A DNA stretch of 64,000 nt, from assembly GCA_001873365.1 (NCBI GenBank), contig MNYZ01000049.1, positions 17,292 through 81,291 on the forward strand, written 5' to 3'. The first letter of the stretch is position 1. Each line of letters starts with the position of its first letter. This stretch comes from Oscillatoriales cyanobacterium CG2_30_40_61 (lineage in GTDB: Bacteria; Cyanobacteriota; Cyanobacteriia; Cyanobacteriales; Microcoleaceae). The position numbers were made by a program, and so were the translations under genes. Below the pieces are notes generated by a model. The model did no database searches. It saw nothing but the letters and a program-made list of their open reading frames with translations, and was not told the origin of the DNA. Below, piece after piece: positions 47,445-57,530 of this stretch.

Positions 47445-48575
47445 TTACTTCTGGTGGAATAAGTTACCCAGAAACCCCTCAATTGGGCTCTTTCCCGTGC
47501 GATCGCCTCGAATTTTTTTCAACTGTTCCAGAAGTTCGCGTTCTTCACCGAGTACCTTAGTGGGAATTTCCACTAAAACCGTAATTAAATGATCTCCGCG
47601 ACTCACCGGATTTCCTAGACGGGGAACCCCCTTATTTTCCAAGGTTAATACCGTTCCAGGTTGAGTCCCCGCCGGAATAGTTAACTTAGTTAGGCCATCA
47701 ACGGTTTCCACCTCAAAATCAAAACCCAGGATCGCCTCGAGATAGCTAATTTTGACCTCCGATAGAATATTAATCCCATCCCGTTTAAACTTCTGATCGG
47801 GTGCAACCGAGAGGAACACATATAAATCTCCTGGGGGCCCACTGCGTTTTCCCGCATCCCCCTCGTTAGCGACCCGTAGACGAGTGCCATTATCCACCCC
47901 GGCCGGAACATTAATTTTTAGTTTCTTCGTGACTTCATTTAAACCCCGACCGCCACAGGTGGAACATTTATCCTCAATCATTTGCCCTGTACCATTACAG
48001 TTCGGACAAACGGAAACCTGAGTAAAACTACCAAAGGGAGTCCGAGTCGCTCGCCTGACTTGACCACTCCCACCACAGGTAGAACAGGTTTGGGGGCGAG
48101 TCCCCGGTTTTGCCCCGGTTCCGGTGCAGGTTTCACAGGTTTCTAAATGCTTAATGCGGATTTCTTTTTCTCCGCCAAAAATTGCTTCTTTGAACTCTAA
48201 ACGCAGGTCTAAGCGCAGATCATCCCCCCGCACAGGGCCAGTGCGTTTGCGCGCTTGGGTACCACCGCCCGCCCCACCGCCGAACCCACTAAAGAAGCTC
48301 TCAAAAATATCGGTAAACGGATCGGTAAAGTTGGGGTCAAAGCCACCCGCACCACTAGATACCCCCGCTTCTCCAAAGCGGTCATATCGCGCCCGTAATT
48401 CCGGTTCTTTTAGCACTTCGTATGCACGACTAATTTCTTTAAACCGTTCTTCGCTGCCCGCTTCTTTATTCACATCGGGGTGATACTTGCGAGCTAGGCG
48501 ACGATAGGCACGCTTAAGTTCTTCTGTATCTGCCTCACGGGAGACACCCAATATTTCATAATAATCGCCTGCCAT
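47445..48575 (-). CDS. dnaJ: chaperone protein DnaJ
   Basis: A type I (DnaJA) J-protein that stimulates DnaK ATPase and delivers substrates. Length 376 aa. The J domain opens [21 protein letters not shown] with the HPD motif at HPDVNKEAG, followed by a Gly/Phe-rich stretch ([13 protein letters not shown]), then four CxxCxGxG zinc repeats ([36 protein letters not shown]), then the C-terminal beta domains ([43 protein letters not shown]). The gene starts 18 bp after the dnaK stop, so the pair is an operon. Confidence 0.97.
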   Translation of the reverse strand: MAGDYYEILGVSREADTEELKRAYRRLARKYHPDVNKEAGSEERFKEISRAYEVLKEPELRARYDRFGEAGVSSGAGGFDPNFTDPFTDIFESFFSGFGGGAGGGTQARKRTGPVRGDDLRLDLRLEFKEAIFGGEKEIRIKHLETCETCTGTGAKPGTRPQTCSTCGGSGQVRRATRTPFGSFTQVSVCPNCNGTGQMIEDKCSTCGGRGLNEVTKKLKINVPAGVDNGTRLRVANEGDAGKRSGPPGDLYVFLSVAPDQKFKRDGINILSEVKISYLEAILGFDFEVETVDGLTKLTIPAGTQPGTVLTLENKGVPRLGNPVSRGDHLITVLVEIPTKVLGEERELLEQLKKIRGDRTGKSPIEGFLGNLFHQK

Positions 48576-48593
48576 AGAGTATTTTGCCTAAAA

Positions 48594-50663
48594 TTATTCA
48601 GTGAATTGAGAGGTAAAAGGATTGCCCGGATCGGTTGCTGGCTCTGGAACAGAAACCGGATCTATTCCAAAGGGAGTATCGATGATGTTGTTATTGACGA
48701 GGGATAACTCGCTACTGGTATCATCTGTATCCTCCATGCCTTCTAAATCTTCTGTATTTTCCGTGTCTTCTGCATCTTCTTGAGTGGCATCCAATGTTGA
48801 ATCCTCAGAAGTGAAAGAAGAAGACGGAGACGGGGACGGGGAAGAATTCTGGCCAGCTTGTTCATAAATGGCCGAACCCAAAGCATACAACATTTCTTGG
48901 AACGATTCCACCTGTTGTTTCATCTGGTCGTAGGAGATCTCGGTATTAGCCACGGCTTTTTTTAGGGCGGAGGCTTCTTGACGGACTCGTTCTTTGAGTT
49001 GATCGCTAATCCGGTTAGCATTGCCTTTGAGGGTGGCTTTACAATTATAGAATAGGGTTTCGGACTGATTTTTCAGATCGGCAACTAAACGCCGTTTTTC
49101 ATCTTCATCGGCATAAACCTCTGCTTCTTGACGCATCCGTTCAATTTCCGCTTCTGTGAGTCCTCCCGTATTACTAATTTCAATGCTTTGTTCCTGTCCT
49201 GTTCCCTTATCCTGGGCCGAAACTTTCAGAATGCCATTAGCATCAAGATCAAAGGCGACTTCAATTTGAGGAATACCCCGTTTAGCCGCCGGAATACCGC
49301 CGAGGAGGAACTTACCTAAACTTTTATTATCCTTTGCCATGGCCCGTTCTCCTTGGAGGACGTGAATTTCTACGCAGGACTGACCGTCAACGGCCGTAGA
49401 AAACATTTGAGACCGACTCGTTGGAATAGTAGTATTCCTTTCAATAATTTTAGTTGAGACTCCCCCTAGGGTTTCTAAACCTAAAGATAAAGGGGTAATA
49501 TCTAATAACAATAAATCCTTTACTTCCCCACCTAAGACCCCCGCTTGGATGGCAGCACCTAAAGCCACGGCTTCATCGGGGTTAACCGAACGATCTGGGG
49601 TGCGACCGCCAAAATAATCACTAATGGCTTGTTGCACCGCCGGAATTCGGGTAGACCCCCCGACTAAAATAATCCGATTAATTTGATCGGGTTGTAAACT
49701 GGCATCTTTGAGGGCTTGGGTAACGGGTTCAATCGTGCTGTCTACGAGATGTTTCACCAACCCTTCAAATTCGCCTCGACCGAGTTCTAGTTCTAAATGT
49801 TTGGGCCCAGCATCATCGGAGACAATAAAGGGTAAATTGATTGAAGTGGTATTGCGATTGGATAACTCAATTTTGGCTTTTTCGGCGGCTTCTCGTAACC
49901 TTTGCACCGCCATTTTTTCTGATGATAGGTTAATTCCTTCCTGGGTTTGGAATTTTTGGATCATCCATTGCACCAGACAGTTATCAAAATCATCCCCACC
50001 CAAGTGATTATTTCCGGCCGTTGATTTGACCTCAAAAATCCCGTCTCCTAGTTGCAGAATCGAGACATCAAAGGTACCTCCCCCCAGGTCAAATACTAAA
50101 ATTTTCTGTTCTTGGTCTTGTTTATCTAACCCATAGGAGAGAGCCGCCGCCGTGGGTTCATTGATAATCCGCAGCACGTCTAACCCGGCAATGGTGCCGC
50201 CGTCCTTGGTGGCCTGTCTTTGAGCATCGGTAAAATAGGCGGGAACCGTAATCACAGCTTGGGTGACGGCTTCCCCCAAATAGGCTTCCGCGTCTTCCTT
50301 GAGCTTTTGTAAGACCATCGCCGAGATTTCTTGGGGGGTGTAAACCTGGTCGCGAATTTTCACATTCACGGTATCGTCCTTACCCTTAACGCAGTTATAG
50401 GGAACCCGGGAACGTTCTTCCGAGGTATCTTCCCAGCGACGCCCGATAAACCGCTTGATGCTGTAAACGGTATTTTCAGCATTGGTAACCACTTGTCGCT
50501 TGCCTAATTGACCGATGAGGCGATCGCCATACTTCCCAAATCCCACAATACTAGGAGTGGTTCGTCCTCCTTCAGAATTAGCAATGACAATCGGTTTACC
50601 CCCTTCTAAGACCGCCACACAACTGTTTGTTGTGCCTAAGTCAATGCCAATGACTTTTCCCAT
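48594..50663 (-). CDS. dnaK: chaperone protein DnaK with acidic C-terminal extension
   Basis: Hsp70 ATPase; folding partner of DnaJ and GrpE. It starts [23 protein letters not shown] (in part), followed by the phosphate motifs [14 protein letters not shown] and [13 protein letters not shown], the linker ([12 protein letters not shown]) and the substrate-binding beta domain. At 689 aa it is ~50 residues longer than E. coli DnaK because of a very acidic tail from about residue 620 ([20 protein letters not shown] and on). Cyanobacteria carry several DnaK paralogues; the first residues and grpE neighbour fit a DnaK1/DnaK3-like copy. The exact paralogue is uncertain. Confidence 0.93.
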   Translation of the reverse strand: MGKVIGIDLGTTNSCVAVLEGGKPIVIANSEGGRTTPSIVGFGKYGDRLIGQLGKRQVVTNAENTVYSIKRFIGRRWEDTSEERSRVPYNCVKGKDDTVNVKIRDQVYTPQEISAMVLQKLKEDAEAYLGEAVTQAVITVPAYFTDAQRQATKDGGTIAGLDVLRIINEPTAAALSYGLDKQDQEQKILVFDLGGGTFDVSILQLGDGIFEVKSTAGNNHLGGDDFDNCLVQWMIQKFQTQEGINLSSEKMAVQRLREAAEKAKIELSNRNTTSINLPFIVSDDAGPKHLELELGRGEFEGLVKHLVDSTIEPVTQALKDASLQPDQINRIILVGGSTRIPAVQQAISDYFGGRTPDRSVNPDEAVALGAAIQAGVLGGEVKDLLLLDITPLSLGLETLGGVSTKIIERNTTIPTSRSQMFSTAVDGQSCVEIHVLQGERAMAKDNKSLGKFLLGGIPAAKRGIPQIEVAFDLDANGILKVSAQDKGTGQEQSIEISNTGGLTEAEIERMRQEAEVYADEDEKRRLVADLKNQSETLFYNCKATLKGNANRISDQLKERVRQEASALKKAVANTEISYDQMKQQVESFQEMLYALGSAIYEQAGQNSSPSPSPSSSFTSEDSTLDATQEDAEDTENTEDLEGMEDTDDTSSELSLVNNNIIDTPFGIDPVSVPEPATDPGNPFTSQFTE

Positions 50664-50676
50664 AACTCCTCTTATT

Positions 50677-50932
50677 CAGTTATCAGTTATCAGTTATCAG
50701 TTATCAGTTATCAGTTATCAGTTATCAGTTATCAGTTAATAGTTGTCAGTTAATAGTTGTCAGTCATCAGTTATTATCAGTCAACAATTATGTTCAGTAA
50801 TCAGTTATCAGTTATTATCGGTAAACAGTGATCAGTCAACAACTATTATCAGTCAATAACCAGGTATTAACTGATCACTATTAACTGATCACTATTAACT
50901 GATAACTGATAACTGATCACTGATAACTGATT
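50677..50932. repeat. STRR block with opposed heptamer arrays between grpE and dnaK
   Basis: Eight perfect tandem cagttat heptamers run from 50677 to 50732, followed by degenerate copies. From about 50866 to 50932 the repeats turn around and read ataactg/ttaactg on the same strand, so the block can fold into a long imperfect hairpin. It fills almost the whole grpE-dnaK gap. No promoter can be distinguished within it. Confidence 0.85.
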
Positions 50933-51674
50933 AAGGGGTTTCTACGTCGGCCGTTGATTCTTCTGTAGAATCGGTTTCAGGAGCGGTTGCTACCTTCACC
51001 ATGGCATGACGTAATACCTTTTCTCCCAATTGGTAACCGTGCATTAAATCCTCAATTACCGTTCCTTCCGGGTAAGCATCCGTAGGTTCTCGCATCACCG
51101 CTTCATGCAAATTCGGGTCAAAAGGTTCTCCCTCTGGACGCATCACCGCTACCCCAAGTTGTTTGAGGCAATCTACCATTAATTTATAAACCCCTTGGTA
51201 ACTTTTGTGGATGTTTGATTCCGCGTCGGTTTGGGGTTTAATTTGGGATCTAGCCCGATCAAAGTTATCCACCACCGGGAGTAAGGGCTTCAGGGTTGAC
51301 GCCTTAATCGAAATTTCTAAATCTTCTTTTTCCTTTTGAGTCCGTTTGCGGAAGTTGTCAAAATCCGCAGCTAAACGGCGATATTGCCCGGTGATGTCTT
51401 CTAGTTGAGCTTTCAAGGAAGTATTGGCTTCTGCTAAGGCCATGAACTCTTGGTGAAGACTATCCCCTGTGGATTCTATTTCCTGACCAAAGGTGGTTTC
51501 AGATGCTGCTTCAGTTGCCTTCGCATCCGGGGATACAGAAGTTTCAGAGCTTGATTCTGTCTCGATTGTAGCATCATGTTCGAGATCGCCAAAGCTTTTC
51601 GCTTCCGATTCAGAGGTAGAATAGGATTGACCCGTTAGTTCATCAGGATTATTCGCGGTTGAATTAGACACCAT
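50931..51674 (-). CDS. grpE: nucleotide exchange factor GrpE
   Basis: GrpE releases ADP from DnaK. Length 247 aa, longer than most because of an acidic Ser/Thr/Glu-rich N-terminus (residues 1-75). The coiled-coil dimerisation helix [22 protein letters not shown] (partly quoted) and the C-terminal beta domain ([41 protein letters not shown]) are both intact. It is the first gene of the grpE-dnaK-dnaJ set. Confidence 0.95.
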   Translation of the reverse strand: MVSNSTANNPDELTGQSYSTSESEAKSFGDLEHDATIETESSSETSVSPDAKATEAASETTFGQEIESTGDSLHQEFMALAEANTSLKAQLEDITGQYRRLAADFDNFRKRTQKEKEDLEISIKASTLKPLLPVVDNFDRARSQIKPQTDAESNIHKSYQGVYKLMVDCLKQLGVAVMRPEGEPFDPNLHEAVMREPTDAYPEGTVIEDLMHGYQLGEKVLRHAMVKVATAPETDSTEESTADVETP

Positions 51675-51835
51675 AATCGTACTTTGTCCTTGTTAATCAC
51701 AAAAAATCAGCGCGAGATTTCCTAAACCTTCAAGATCTTAGGAGCAACCTCACCCTTGATGATCATGACTGTAAACGTTACTTCAAAAATTTTAACTGAA
51801 TCGGAGCCCTTCATTCCATTTGACACTCCCTGGCC

Positions 51836-52243
51836 CTAAAGGGACGGGGATTCTTGAAGATTCCACAAACGGACTTTCAATGGTACTGACAAAGACACCG
51901 AAGCCAAACCATTTTTGCGATACCCGGGAAGTCTTGGGCGTTGCCCTCGGGTTCCTTTTTTGACCGCTTTTACCAACCCAAGGTAATACTTAAATGATTC
52001 AACAACAGTTGTTAAGCATTGTTGAGCAACATGAGAATACAATGCTTGAAAATGATTGTTGCTTTTGAATAATTTATGCAAATCAAATTTGCCAGGTATT
52101 TTACCTGTTTTCAAGTACAGTTGTCTGGCATAATAGGTTCCGCAGTTACTTAGTTTTGCTGATTCCCCACAGACAAACTCTAAAATAGCTGACAAATTTT
52201 TCTCGGTTTTTATCAACACTTGTTGACATCCATAGTTAGACAT
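51836..52243 (-). pseudogene. tnpB: TnpB (RNA-guided nuclease family) N-terminal remnant
   Basis: Starts MSNYGCQQVLIKTEKNLSAIL, the normal TnpB N-terminus, and continues through CGTYYARQLYLKTGKIPGKF and KGTRGQRPRLPGYRKNGLASVS. After about residue 126 the frame jumps into an unrelated tail (WNLQESPSL) that reaches the element end. The 135-aa remnant lacks all RuvC-like and zinc-finger motifs of a ~400-aa TnpB, so it was internally deleted and is inactive. The 8-nt overlap with tnpA is preserved. Confidence 0.88.
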
Positions 52244-52469
52244 TTTTTTGATTCTCAATATACTGCTTGATAACGGAAATTGGTGCGCCACCTAGGGTAG
52301 AAACAAAATAACTATTTGTCCAAAGCGTAGGAAGTCTACTTTTTAACCAAGGAAATTCTTGTCTAAGTAAACGGGATGAACGCCCTTTCATATATCGAAC
52401 AACTTTAGCTATTCCGAATTGTGGATCTACTTCGACTAGAAGATGTACATGATCTGGCATAACTTCCAT
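52236..52469 (-). pseudogene. tnpA: TnpA (IS200/IS605 Y1 transposase) C-terminal remnant
   Basis: The HUH motif is present as MPDHVHLLVEVDP, and the catalytic tyrosine follows in SVIKQYIENQK. The N-terminal ~55 residues are missing: an in-frame stop lies three codons upstream of the apparent start, and the sequence beyond is the element's terminal region. The protein is therefore a fragment, though the catalytic HxH and Tyr survive. It overlaps the tnpB remnant by 8 nt. Confidence 0.88.
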
Positions 52470-52575
52470 CTCAATCTAACTTATATATCTTTTTACGGCG
52501 GCTAAAGTCGCCTCCGACTTATCCCCATGTCTAAAGCCAGGGGCTGGCGTCTCGCTTTTCGGTCAGAGGCAACAC

Positions 52576-52860
52576 CGCCACACGACCACCGGAGGATTTG
52601 TCAGCAGAAGTTGCCTTGAATCAGAAGTTCTTCCATTCAGTTGCCTCAAAATATTAAATCTTAAAATATAACCTCGTGGCCGAGGAAAAGCTATTATCAA
52701 GATAGATCATAGGTAAATCAATGATCGTGGCTGAAATAGAGTCCATTTGAAAACCCAGAGCAATCGCAGATGAAATTGGTTATATTCTGGGGAACTTGAC
52801 TCTTAGATGGGTCTGAAAATCGGCTGGACAATTTAAAGATATATACATTAAGTCTAGGCT
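52576..52860. other. 285-bp region upstream of pilB
   Basis: The gap between the IS remnant and pilB holds the pilB promoter. No ORF, repeat or RNA gene is evident. Confidence 0.5.
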
Positions 52861-54864
52861 ATGACTAATACATCCCAAAGACGCGCCTTAGTTGTTCAAA
52901 GTAATACTCCCTTTGGCAACAAATTAATTCAGTCTGGTTATATTAATCCTGAACAGTTGCAGCAGGCTATAAAAACAGCCCGCCCCGGTCAGCCCCTAAC
53001 GGAAATTTTAGAATCGATCACGGGTCAGCCCCTGCCGCCGGAGTTAGCGCGTCAGTACAAAAAACAACAGTTATTTGAACTGAGAATTATTTATGGGGTC
53101 GAAGCATACGATCCTGAAATCGAACCGATGACGACCGAAGAACTCGAAGTCATGCTGAAATTTCTGGAGACGGGTTTAGAAACTTGTAAACGCCATCGCT
53201 TCATTCCCCTACGCACCGTCGAAAATGATCCCTCCTCGGTTTTGATTGCGATGGTTGACCCCGATAACCTGACGGCGTTGGAGGAGTTAAGAAACCAAAT
53301 CCTGCGACCCAAAGCCCTGAAGTTACAACGGCGGGTGATTACCCATGAAGATTATGATCAAATCATTTCCGCCTACAGTAATGAAGATGTTAAACGCAAA
53401 GCCGTCGAAGCTGCCATTCGCGACAAAGAGAAATTAGAACTTACCGCCGGGGATTTTGACACCACAGACCTGGAAGATGTGGGGGATGAAGGCGGTGGGA
53501 TGGATTTGGCCGACGAAATCCAAGAATCTGAAACCGCCCCGGTGATCAAAGCGGTGAACGTGATTTTAGCTAAAGCCCTCTCAGAAGGGGTATCTGATAT
53601 TCACGTTGAGCCCCAAGAACATGAAATGCGGATTCGGATGCGTCGAGATGGCGTTTTAGAGGAATATTATAAGTTTCCGAAAAAGGTGATTCCCGCCATT
53701 ACCTCCCGATTTAAGATTCTAGCGGAAATGGATATTGCCGAACGCCGTCAAGCCCAGGATGGTCGGATTCGTCGGAAGTTTCGAGGACGGACGGTGGATT
53801 TCCGGGTGAATAGTCTTCCCAGTCGCTATGGGGAAAAAATTGTTTTGCGGATTTTGGATAGTTCCTCAACTCAATTAGGATTAGATAAACTAATTACCGA
53901 TCAAGAAACCTTAGCCTTAGTTCGGGAAACTGCTTCTCGACCCTTTGGGTTGATTTTGGTGACTGGGCCAACGGGTTCAGGAAAATCAACTTCTCTGTAT
54001 TCGGTTTTAGCCGAACGCAACGATCCAGCGATTAATATTAGTACGGCTGAAGACCCGATTGAATATGCTTTACCAGGAATTACCCAATGTCAGGTGATTC
54101 GGGAGAAAAATTTAACTTTCGCTAATATTTTACGGGCGTTTTTACGACAAGATCCTGATGTTTTATTGGTGGGAGAAACCCGGGATTTAGAAACGGCTAA
54201 GACTTCTATTGAAGCCGCCTTAACCGGACACTTAGTTTTAACGACTTTACATACAAACGACGCGGCGGGGGCGATCGCCCGTTTGGATGAAATGGGGGTG
54301 GAACCTTTTATGGTGTCAGCGGCTTTATTAGGGATTCTCGCCCAACGTCTGATGCGCCGGGTTTGTAGTGACTGTCGGATTCCTTATACCCCAACGGTTG
54401 AAGAACTCGGTCGCTATGGACTTTCGGCTTCCCAGGAAGTAGATATTACCTTCTATAAAGCCAATACCATTGATCTTGAACAACGGAAGCATTTGGCTGA
54501 TGCGGGTCAGTTGTGTAAAAAATGTAATGGACTGGGTTACAAAGGTCGGGTCGGGGTCTACGAATTCTTAAAGGTGACGGAAAGACTGCAAACCCTAATT
54601 ACCAAAGGCGCGCCCACCGAACAAATTAAGGAAGCGGCCGTGGAAGAAGGGATGAAAACCATCTTAGCCTACAGTTTGCAGCTAGTCCGCGAAGGCTATA
54701 CCACCTTTGAAGAAGTGGAACGGGTCACTTTTACCGATTCGGGTTTGGAAGCGGAACTCAAGGCTAAACGCAAACAGGGCTTAACCTGTAAGGGGTGTGC
54801 AGCCGAATTAAAACCGGAATGGTTAGACTGTCCCTATTGCATGACCCCGCGCTTTACGAGCTAA
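52861..54864 (+). CDS. pilB: type IV pilus assembly ATPase PilB (GspE/PulE family)
   Basis: PilB powers pilus extension, needed in cyanobacteria for motility and natural transformation. The 667-aa protein has an N-terminal MshEN-like domain (from FGNKLIQSGYINPEQLQQAI), a linker, and the secretion ATPase domain with Walker A GPTGSGKST at 370-378, the Asp box and Walker B (DPDVLLVGETRD, ~430-441) and His box (LTGHLVLTTLHTNDA). A four-Cys site (CSDCRIPY...CKKCNGLG) follows. The C-terminus adds a second zinc ribbon, C643/C646/C657/C660. Followed by pilT and pilC on the same strand. Confidence 0.96.
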   Translation: MTNTSQRRALVVQSNTPFGNKLIQSGYINPEQLQQAIKTARPGQPLTEILESITGQPLPPELARQYKKQQLFELRIIYGVEAYDPEIEPMTTEELEVMLKFLETGLETCKRHRFIPLRTVENDPSSVLIAMVDPDNLTALEELRNQILRPKALKLQRRVITHEDYDQIISAYSNEDVKRKAVEAAIRDKEKLELTAGDFDTTDLEDVGDEGGGMDLADEIQESETAPVIKAVNVILAKALSEGVSDIHVEPQEHEMRIRMRRDGVLEEYYKFPKKVIPAITSRFKILAEMDIAERRQAQDGRIRRKFRGRTVDFRVNSLPSRYGEKIVLRILDSSSTQLGLDKLITDQETLALVRETASRPFGLILVTGPTGSGKSTSLYSVLAERNDPAINISTAEDPIEYALPGITQCQVIREKNLTFANILRAFLRQDPDVLLVGETRDLETAKTSIEAALTGHLVLTTLHTNDAAGAIARLDEMGVEPFMVSAALLGILAQRLMRRVCSDCRIPYTPTVEELGRYGLSASQEVDITFYKANTIDLEQRKHLADAGQLCKKCNGLGYKGRVGVYEFLKVTERLQTLITKGAPTEQIKEAAVEEGMKTILAYSLQLVREGYTTFEEVERVTFTDSGLEAELKAKRKQGLTCKGCAAELKPEWLDCPYCMTPRFTS

Positions 54865-55027
54865 AAATAGGGGGAAAATTGCGGCTTCCCACGGGTTACC
54901 CAAGGGTTTCGGTGCTCTGTAAAACACAACTCTTGGGAATACTAGGATAAATTCTTAATTTTCAGAGGTCTTGGGCAAAGACCGGAACATCTCAAATCAT
55001 TGCAACTATATTTGGAGGAAAAGAATT

Positions 55028-56131
55028 ATGGCGGGATTAATAATTGAAGACGTTTTAGAGTCTTTAGTTGAGCAGGGGGGGTCTGATCTTCATATTCAAG
55101 CGGGCGCACCTATCTTTTTCCGAATTGGTGGCAAATTGACACCTCAACCTCAATTTGGAGAAATCCTATCCCCAGAAGAGGTGCAATCTCTAATTTATCA
55201 AATGCTGAATAATATGCAGCGCAAGCAGTTAGAGCAGGAGTGGGAATTAGACTGTGCCTATGGGGTACGGGGACTGGCCCGGTTTCGTGTGAATGTCTAT
55301 CGGGAGCGGGGTTGTTGGGCTGCTTGTTTACGAGCTTTAGCCTCTAAGATTCCCAATGCTGATAAATTGGGGGTTCCTCAAGTGATTCGGGATATGACCG
55401 AACGCCCGAGGGGCATGGTGTTGGTCACGGGTCAAACGGGTTCGGGTAAAACCACAACCATGGCGGCTTTGTTAGACTTAATTAATCGGACTCGCTCCGA
55501 ACACGTCCTCACGGTGGAAGATCCGATTGAATATGTATTTCCTAATATTAAAAGTTTGTTCCACCAACGACAAAAAGGAGAAGATACTAAAAGTTTTGCT
55601 AATGCTTTAAAAGCGGCATTACGCGAAGACCCCGATATTATTCTGGTGGGGGAAATGCGAGATTTAGAAACTATTGGTCTAGCGATTTCTGCGGCAGAAA
55701 CTGGTCACTTAGTCTTTGGAACCCTGCACACTAACTCAGCCGCTGCTACTGTAGACCGGATGTTAGACGTATTCCCGCCTATCCAACAACCTCAAGTCCG
55801 ATCTCAATTATCGGGTTCACTGGTGGGGGTTTGTAGTCAAAACTTGGTTCCCGCTATTGGGGGTGGTCGTCGGGCTTGTATCGAAATTATGATGAATACT
55901 CCGGCTATGGCTAACTTAATTCGGGAGGGAAAAACCGCTCAAATTTACTCCCAAATTCAAATGGGAGGAAAATTGGGAATGCAAACGATGGAAATGGCTT
56001 TAGCAAAACTATATACCGAGGGTCAAGTCACTTGGGAAGCGGCGATGAGTAAATCATCTAAACCCGATGAATTGGAACGTTTAATTGGCCCGGCTTCCTC
56101 GGCGACTAAGGGACAAAAAGCCAAAGCGTAA
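55028..56131 (+). CDS. pilT: type IV pilus retraction ATPase PilT
   Basis: PilT depolymerises pili for twitching motility. I start it at the ATG at 55028, preceded by a ggagga ribosome site and followed by the normal PilT N-terminus MAGLIIEDVLESLVEQGGSD; the 19 extra upstream codons are not conserved-looking. Motifs: GGSDLHIQAGAP, Walker A GQTGSGKTT at 135-143, the Walker B DPDIILVGEMRDLETI, and the His-box AAETGHLVFGTLHTNSA. The C-terminal AIRxGK-type motif is present as LIREGKTAQIYSQIQ. Length 367 aa, as expected. Confidence 0.96.
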   Translation: MAGLIIEDVLESLVEQGGSDLHIQAGAPIFFRIGGKLTPQPQFGEILSPEEVQSLIYQMLNNMQRKQLEQEWELDCAYGVRGLARFRVNVYRERGCWAACLRALASKIPNADKLGVPQVIRDMTERPRGMVLVTGQTGSGKTTTMAALLDLINRTRSEHVLTVEDPIEYVFPNIKSLFHQRQKGEDTKSFANALKAALREDPDIILVGEMRDLETIGLAISAAETGHLVFGTLHTNSAAATVDRMLDVFPPIQQPQVRSQLSGSLVGVCSQNLVPAIGGGRRACIEIMMNTPAMANLIREGKTAQIYSQIQMGGKLGMQTMEMALAKLYTEGQVTWEAAMSKSSKPDELERLIGPASSATKGQKAKA

Positions 56132-56150
56132 TCAGTTATAGCAGGGAACA

Positions 56151-56190
56151 CCGGAACACCGGAACACCGGAACACCGGAACACCGGAACA
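56151..56190. repeat. tandem 8-mer ccggaaca, five copies
   Basis: Five perfect copies of ccggaaca, in the gap between pilT and pilC, with cagttat-type heptamers further on near 56265-56286. No function evident; likely variable in copy number. Confidence 0.85.
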
Positions 56191-56320
56191 CCGCAGGAAA
56201 AGAATTATCTGTTTAGGTTTGCTGCCTCTGTCTATGTCCTAACACCCCAGGCGCGACTGCTTTATCAGTTATTAGTTATCAGTTATCGGTAAAAAGTTAA
56301 TACTGAGTAGGTAAAAATAT

Positions 56321-57454
56321 ATGGCAGGTAGTGTAGTTCGGAGTCAAGTCAGAAATCGGGGTTTTGACTTTAAACGAATCGAAGAAAGTATTAGTATTGC
56401 CCTCGCAAGTATTACCGTTAAAGATTTGGCAATTTTTGCTCGTCAGTTTGCCTCAATGTTTAACGCCGGAATTTCGATGGCAAAATGTTTGAGTGTATTA
56501 TGTGATCAATGTAGTAATGCTAAGTTAAAAAATGCCCTGACTTCAATTCGTGCTGATGTGGAAGAAGGGGTAGAACTTTCCTTGGCTATGAGAAAATTCC
56601 CCGATATTTTTGATCAGCTTTTTATTAGTATGGTATCGGCCGGAGAAACTGGGGGGGTGTTAGATGAAGTCTTAGAAAGACTGGCGGTAATGATGGAAAA
56701 AAACCACAAAACTAACGCCGAAATTGCTTCGGCTATGTCCTATCCCAAAACCGTAGGCTTTATTGCCATTGCGATCTTTTTTGGGATGACAACATTTTTA
56801 CTCCCCACCTTTGCGAAAGTGTTTCAGGATATTGGAGCCACACTGCCAGTATTTACGCAGATTATGCTCAATATTAGTTCCTTTTGTCGAACTTGGCCAC
56901 CGATTCCCCAGGGTATTGTGATTGGGACTTTAGTAGGATTATTAACGATTTATAAAACCGTTTATAAAACTCCGGCTGGCCGAATGTTTTTTGATAAGCT
57001 ATTTTTAAAGTTACCAGTTTTTGGAAACTTGATTCAAATTTCTGCTGTGGCGCGGTTTTGTACAATTTTTGGAAGTTTAACCCGATCTGGGGTTCCAATT
57101 ATGAACTCTCTGCAAATTGTGGAAGAAGTGGCTGGAAATGCGGCGATCGCTTTATGTATTGCCAATGCCAGAGATTCTATTCAACAAGGAGGTTTAATTA
57201 GTTTAGCTTTACAAGAAGGAAATGTATTTCCCGGCTTGGCAATTCAAATGATTGCTATTGGGGAAGAATCGGGGGAACTAGATAAAATGTTGATGAAGGT
57301 CGGGGCGTTCTATGAAACGGAAGTGGAAGAAGCTGTAAAAGGACTTACCAGTATGTTAGAACCTTTGATGATTGTGATGGTGGCTGGCATTGTGGGTTCA
57401 ATTTTGTTATCTATGTATTTGCCCATGTTTTCAGTCTTTGAAAAAATGGGTTAA
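56321..57454 (+). CDS. pilC: type IV pilus inner-membrane platform protein PilC
   Basis: PilC is the membrane platform that PilB and PilT act on. Two T2SSF domains, each with a helical bundle, are seen: the first around residues 30-170 (VKDLAIFARQFASMFNAGISM) and the second around 230-370 (AVARFCTIFGSLTRSGVPIMNSL). Three hydrophobic segments are present: SYPKTVGFIAIAIFFGMTTF, PQGIVIGTLVGLLTIYK, and LMIVMVAGIVGSILLSMYLP. The 377-aa length is slightly short of the ~400-aa average but the domains are complete. It is the last gene of the pil run. Confidence 0.94.
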   Translation: MAGSVVRSQVRNRGFDFKRIEESISIALASITVKDLAIFARQFASMFNAGISMAKCLSVLCDQCSNAKLKNALTSIRADVEEGVELSLAMRKFPDIFDQLFISMVSAGETGGVLDEVLERLAVMMEKNHKTNAEIASAMSYPKTVGFIAIAIFFGMTTFLLPTFAKVFQDIGATLPVFTQIMLNISSFCRTWPPIPQGIVIGTLVGLLTIYKTVYKTPAGRMFFDKLFLKLPVFGNLIQISAVARFCTIFGSLTRSGVPIMNSLQIVEEVAGNAAIALCIANARDSIQQGGLISLALQEGNVFPGLAIQMIAIGEESGELDKMLMKVGAFYETEVEEAVKGLTSMLEPLMIVMVAGIVGSILLSMYLPMFSVFEKMG

Positions 57455-57459
57455 ACACT

Positions 57460-57497
57460 GTTCAAGGGAATACCAAAAAATATATATTCCCTTGAAC
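57460..57497 (+). terminator. 13-bp hairpin downstream of pilC
   Basis: Arms gttcaagggaata (57460-57472) and tattcccttgaac (57485-57497) pair perfectly around a 12-nt AT-rich loop, 6 bp past the pilC stop. There is no T-run after it, so it could be a stability hairpin as well as a terminator. Confidence 0.65.
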
Positions 57498-57530
57498 CTA
57501 CTGATTTGAAATTAATTTTTGATCAAGGTT

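Larger units (their letters stand above)
51820..52575 (-). mobile_element. decayed IS200/IS605-type element
   Basis: Boundaries are approximate. The low-coordinate end carries the hairpin-like sequence ccctaaaggg near 51835, and the high-coordinate end ggcggctaaagtcgcc near 52498, each followed by sequence resembling IS605-family termini. Inside are overlapping remnants of tnpA and tnpB, both truncated. The element can no longer move on its own. IS605 elements use single-stranded transposition and have no terminal inverted repeats, which fits. Confidence 0.7.

Noticed and set aside
47342..47560. 72-codon plus-strand frame
   Set aside because: The translation (Pro/Gly/Ala-rich) comes from the cctcccggtg tandem repeat and the antisense of the dnaJ end.
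50515..50739. 74-codon plus-strand frame ending in QLSVISYQLSVIS
   Set aside because: A translation of the cagttat tandem repeat plus the antisense of dnaK.
50677..50932. CRISPR array
   Set aside because: The repeats are 7-nt and contiguous with no unique spacers; a short tandem repeat, not CRISPR. The same applies at 47251, 47315 and 56151.
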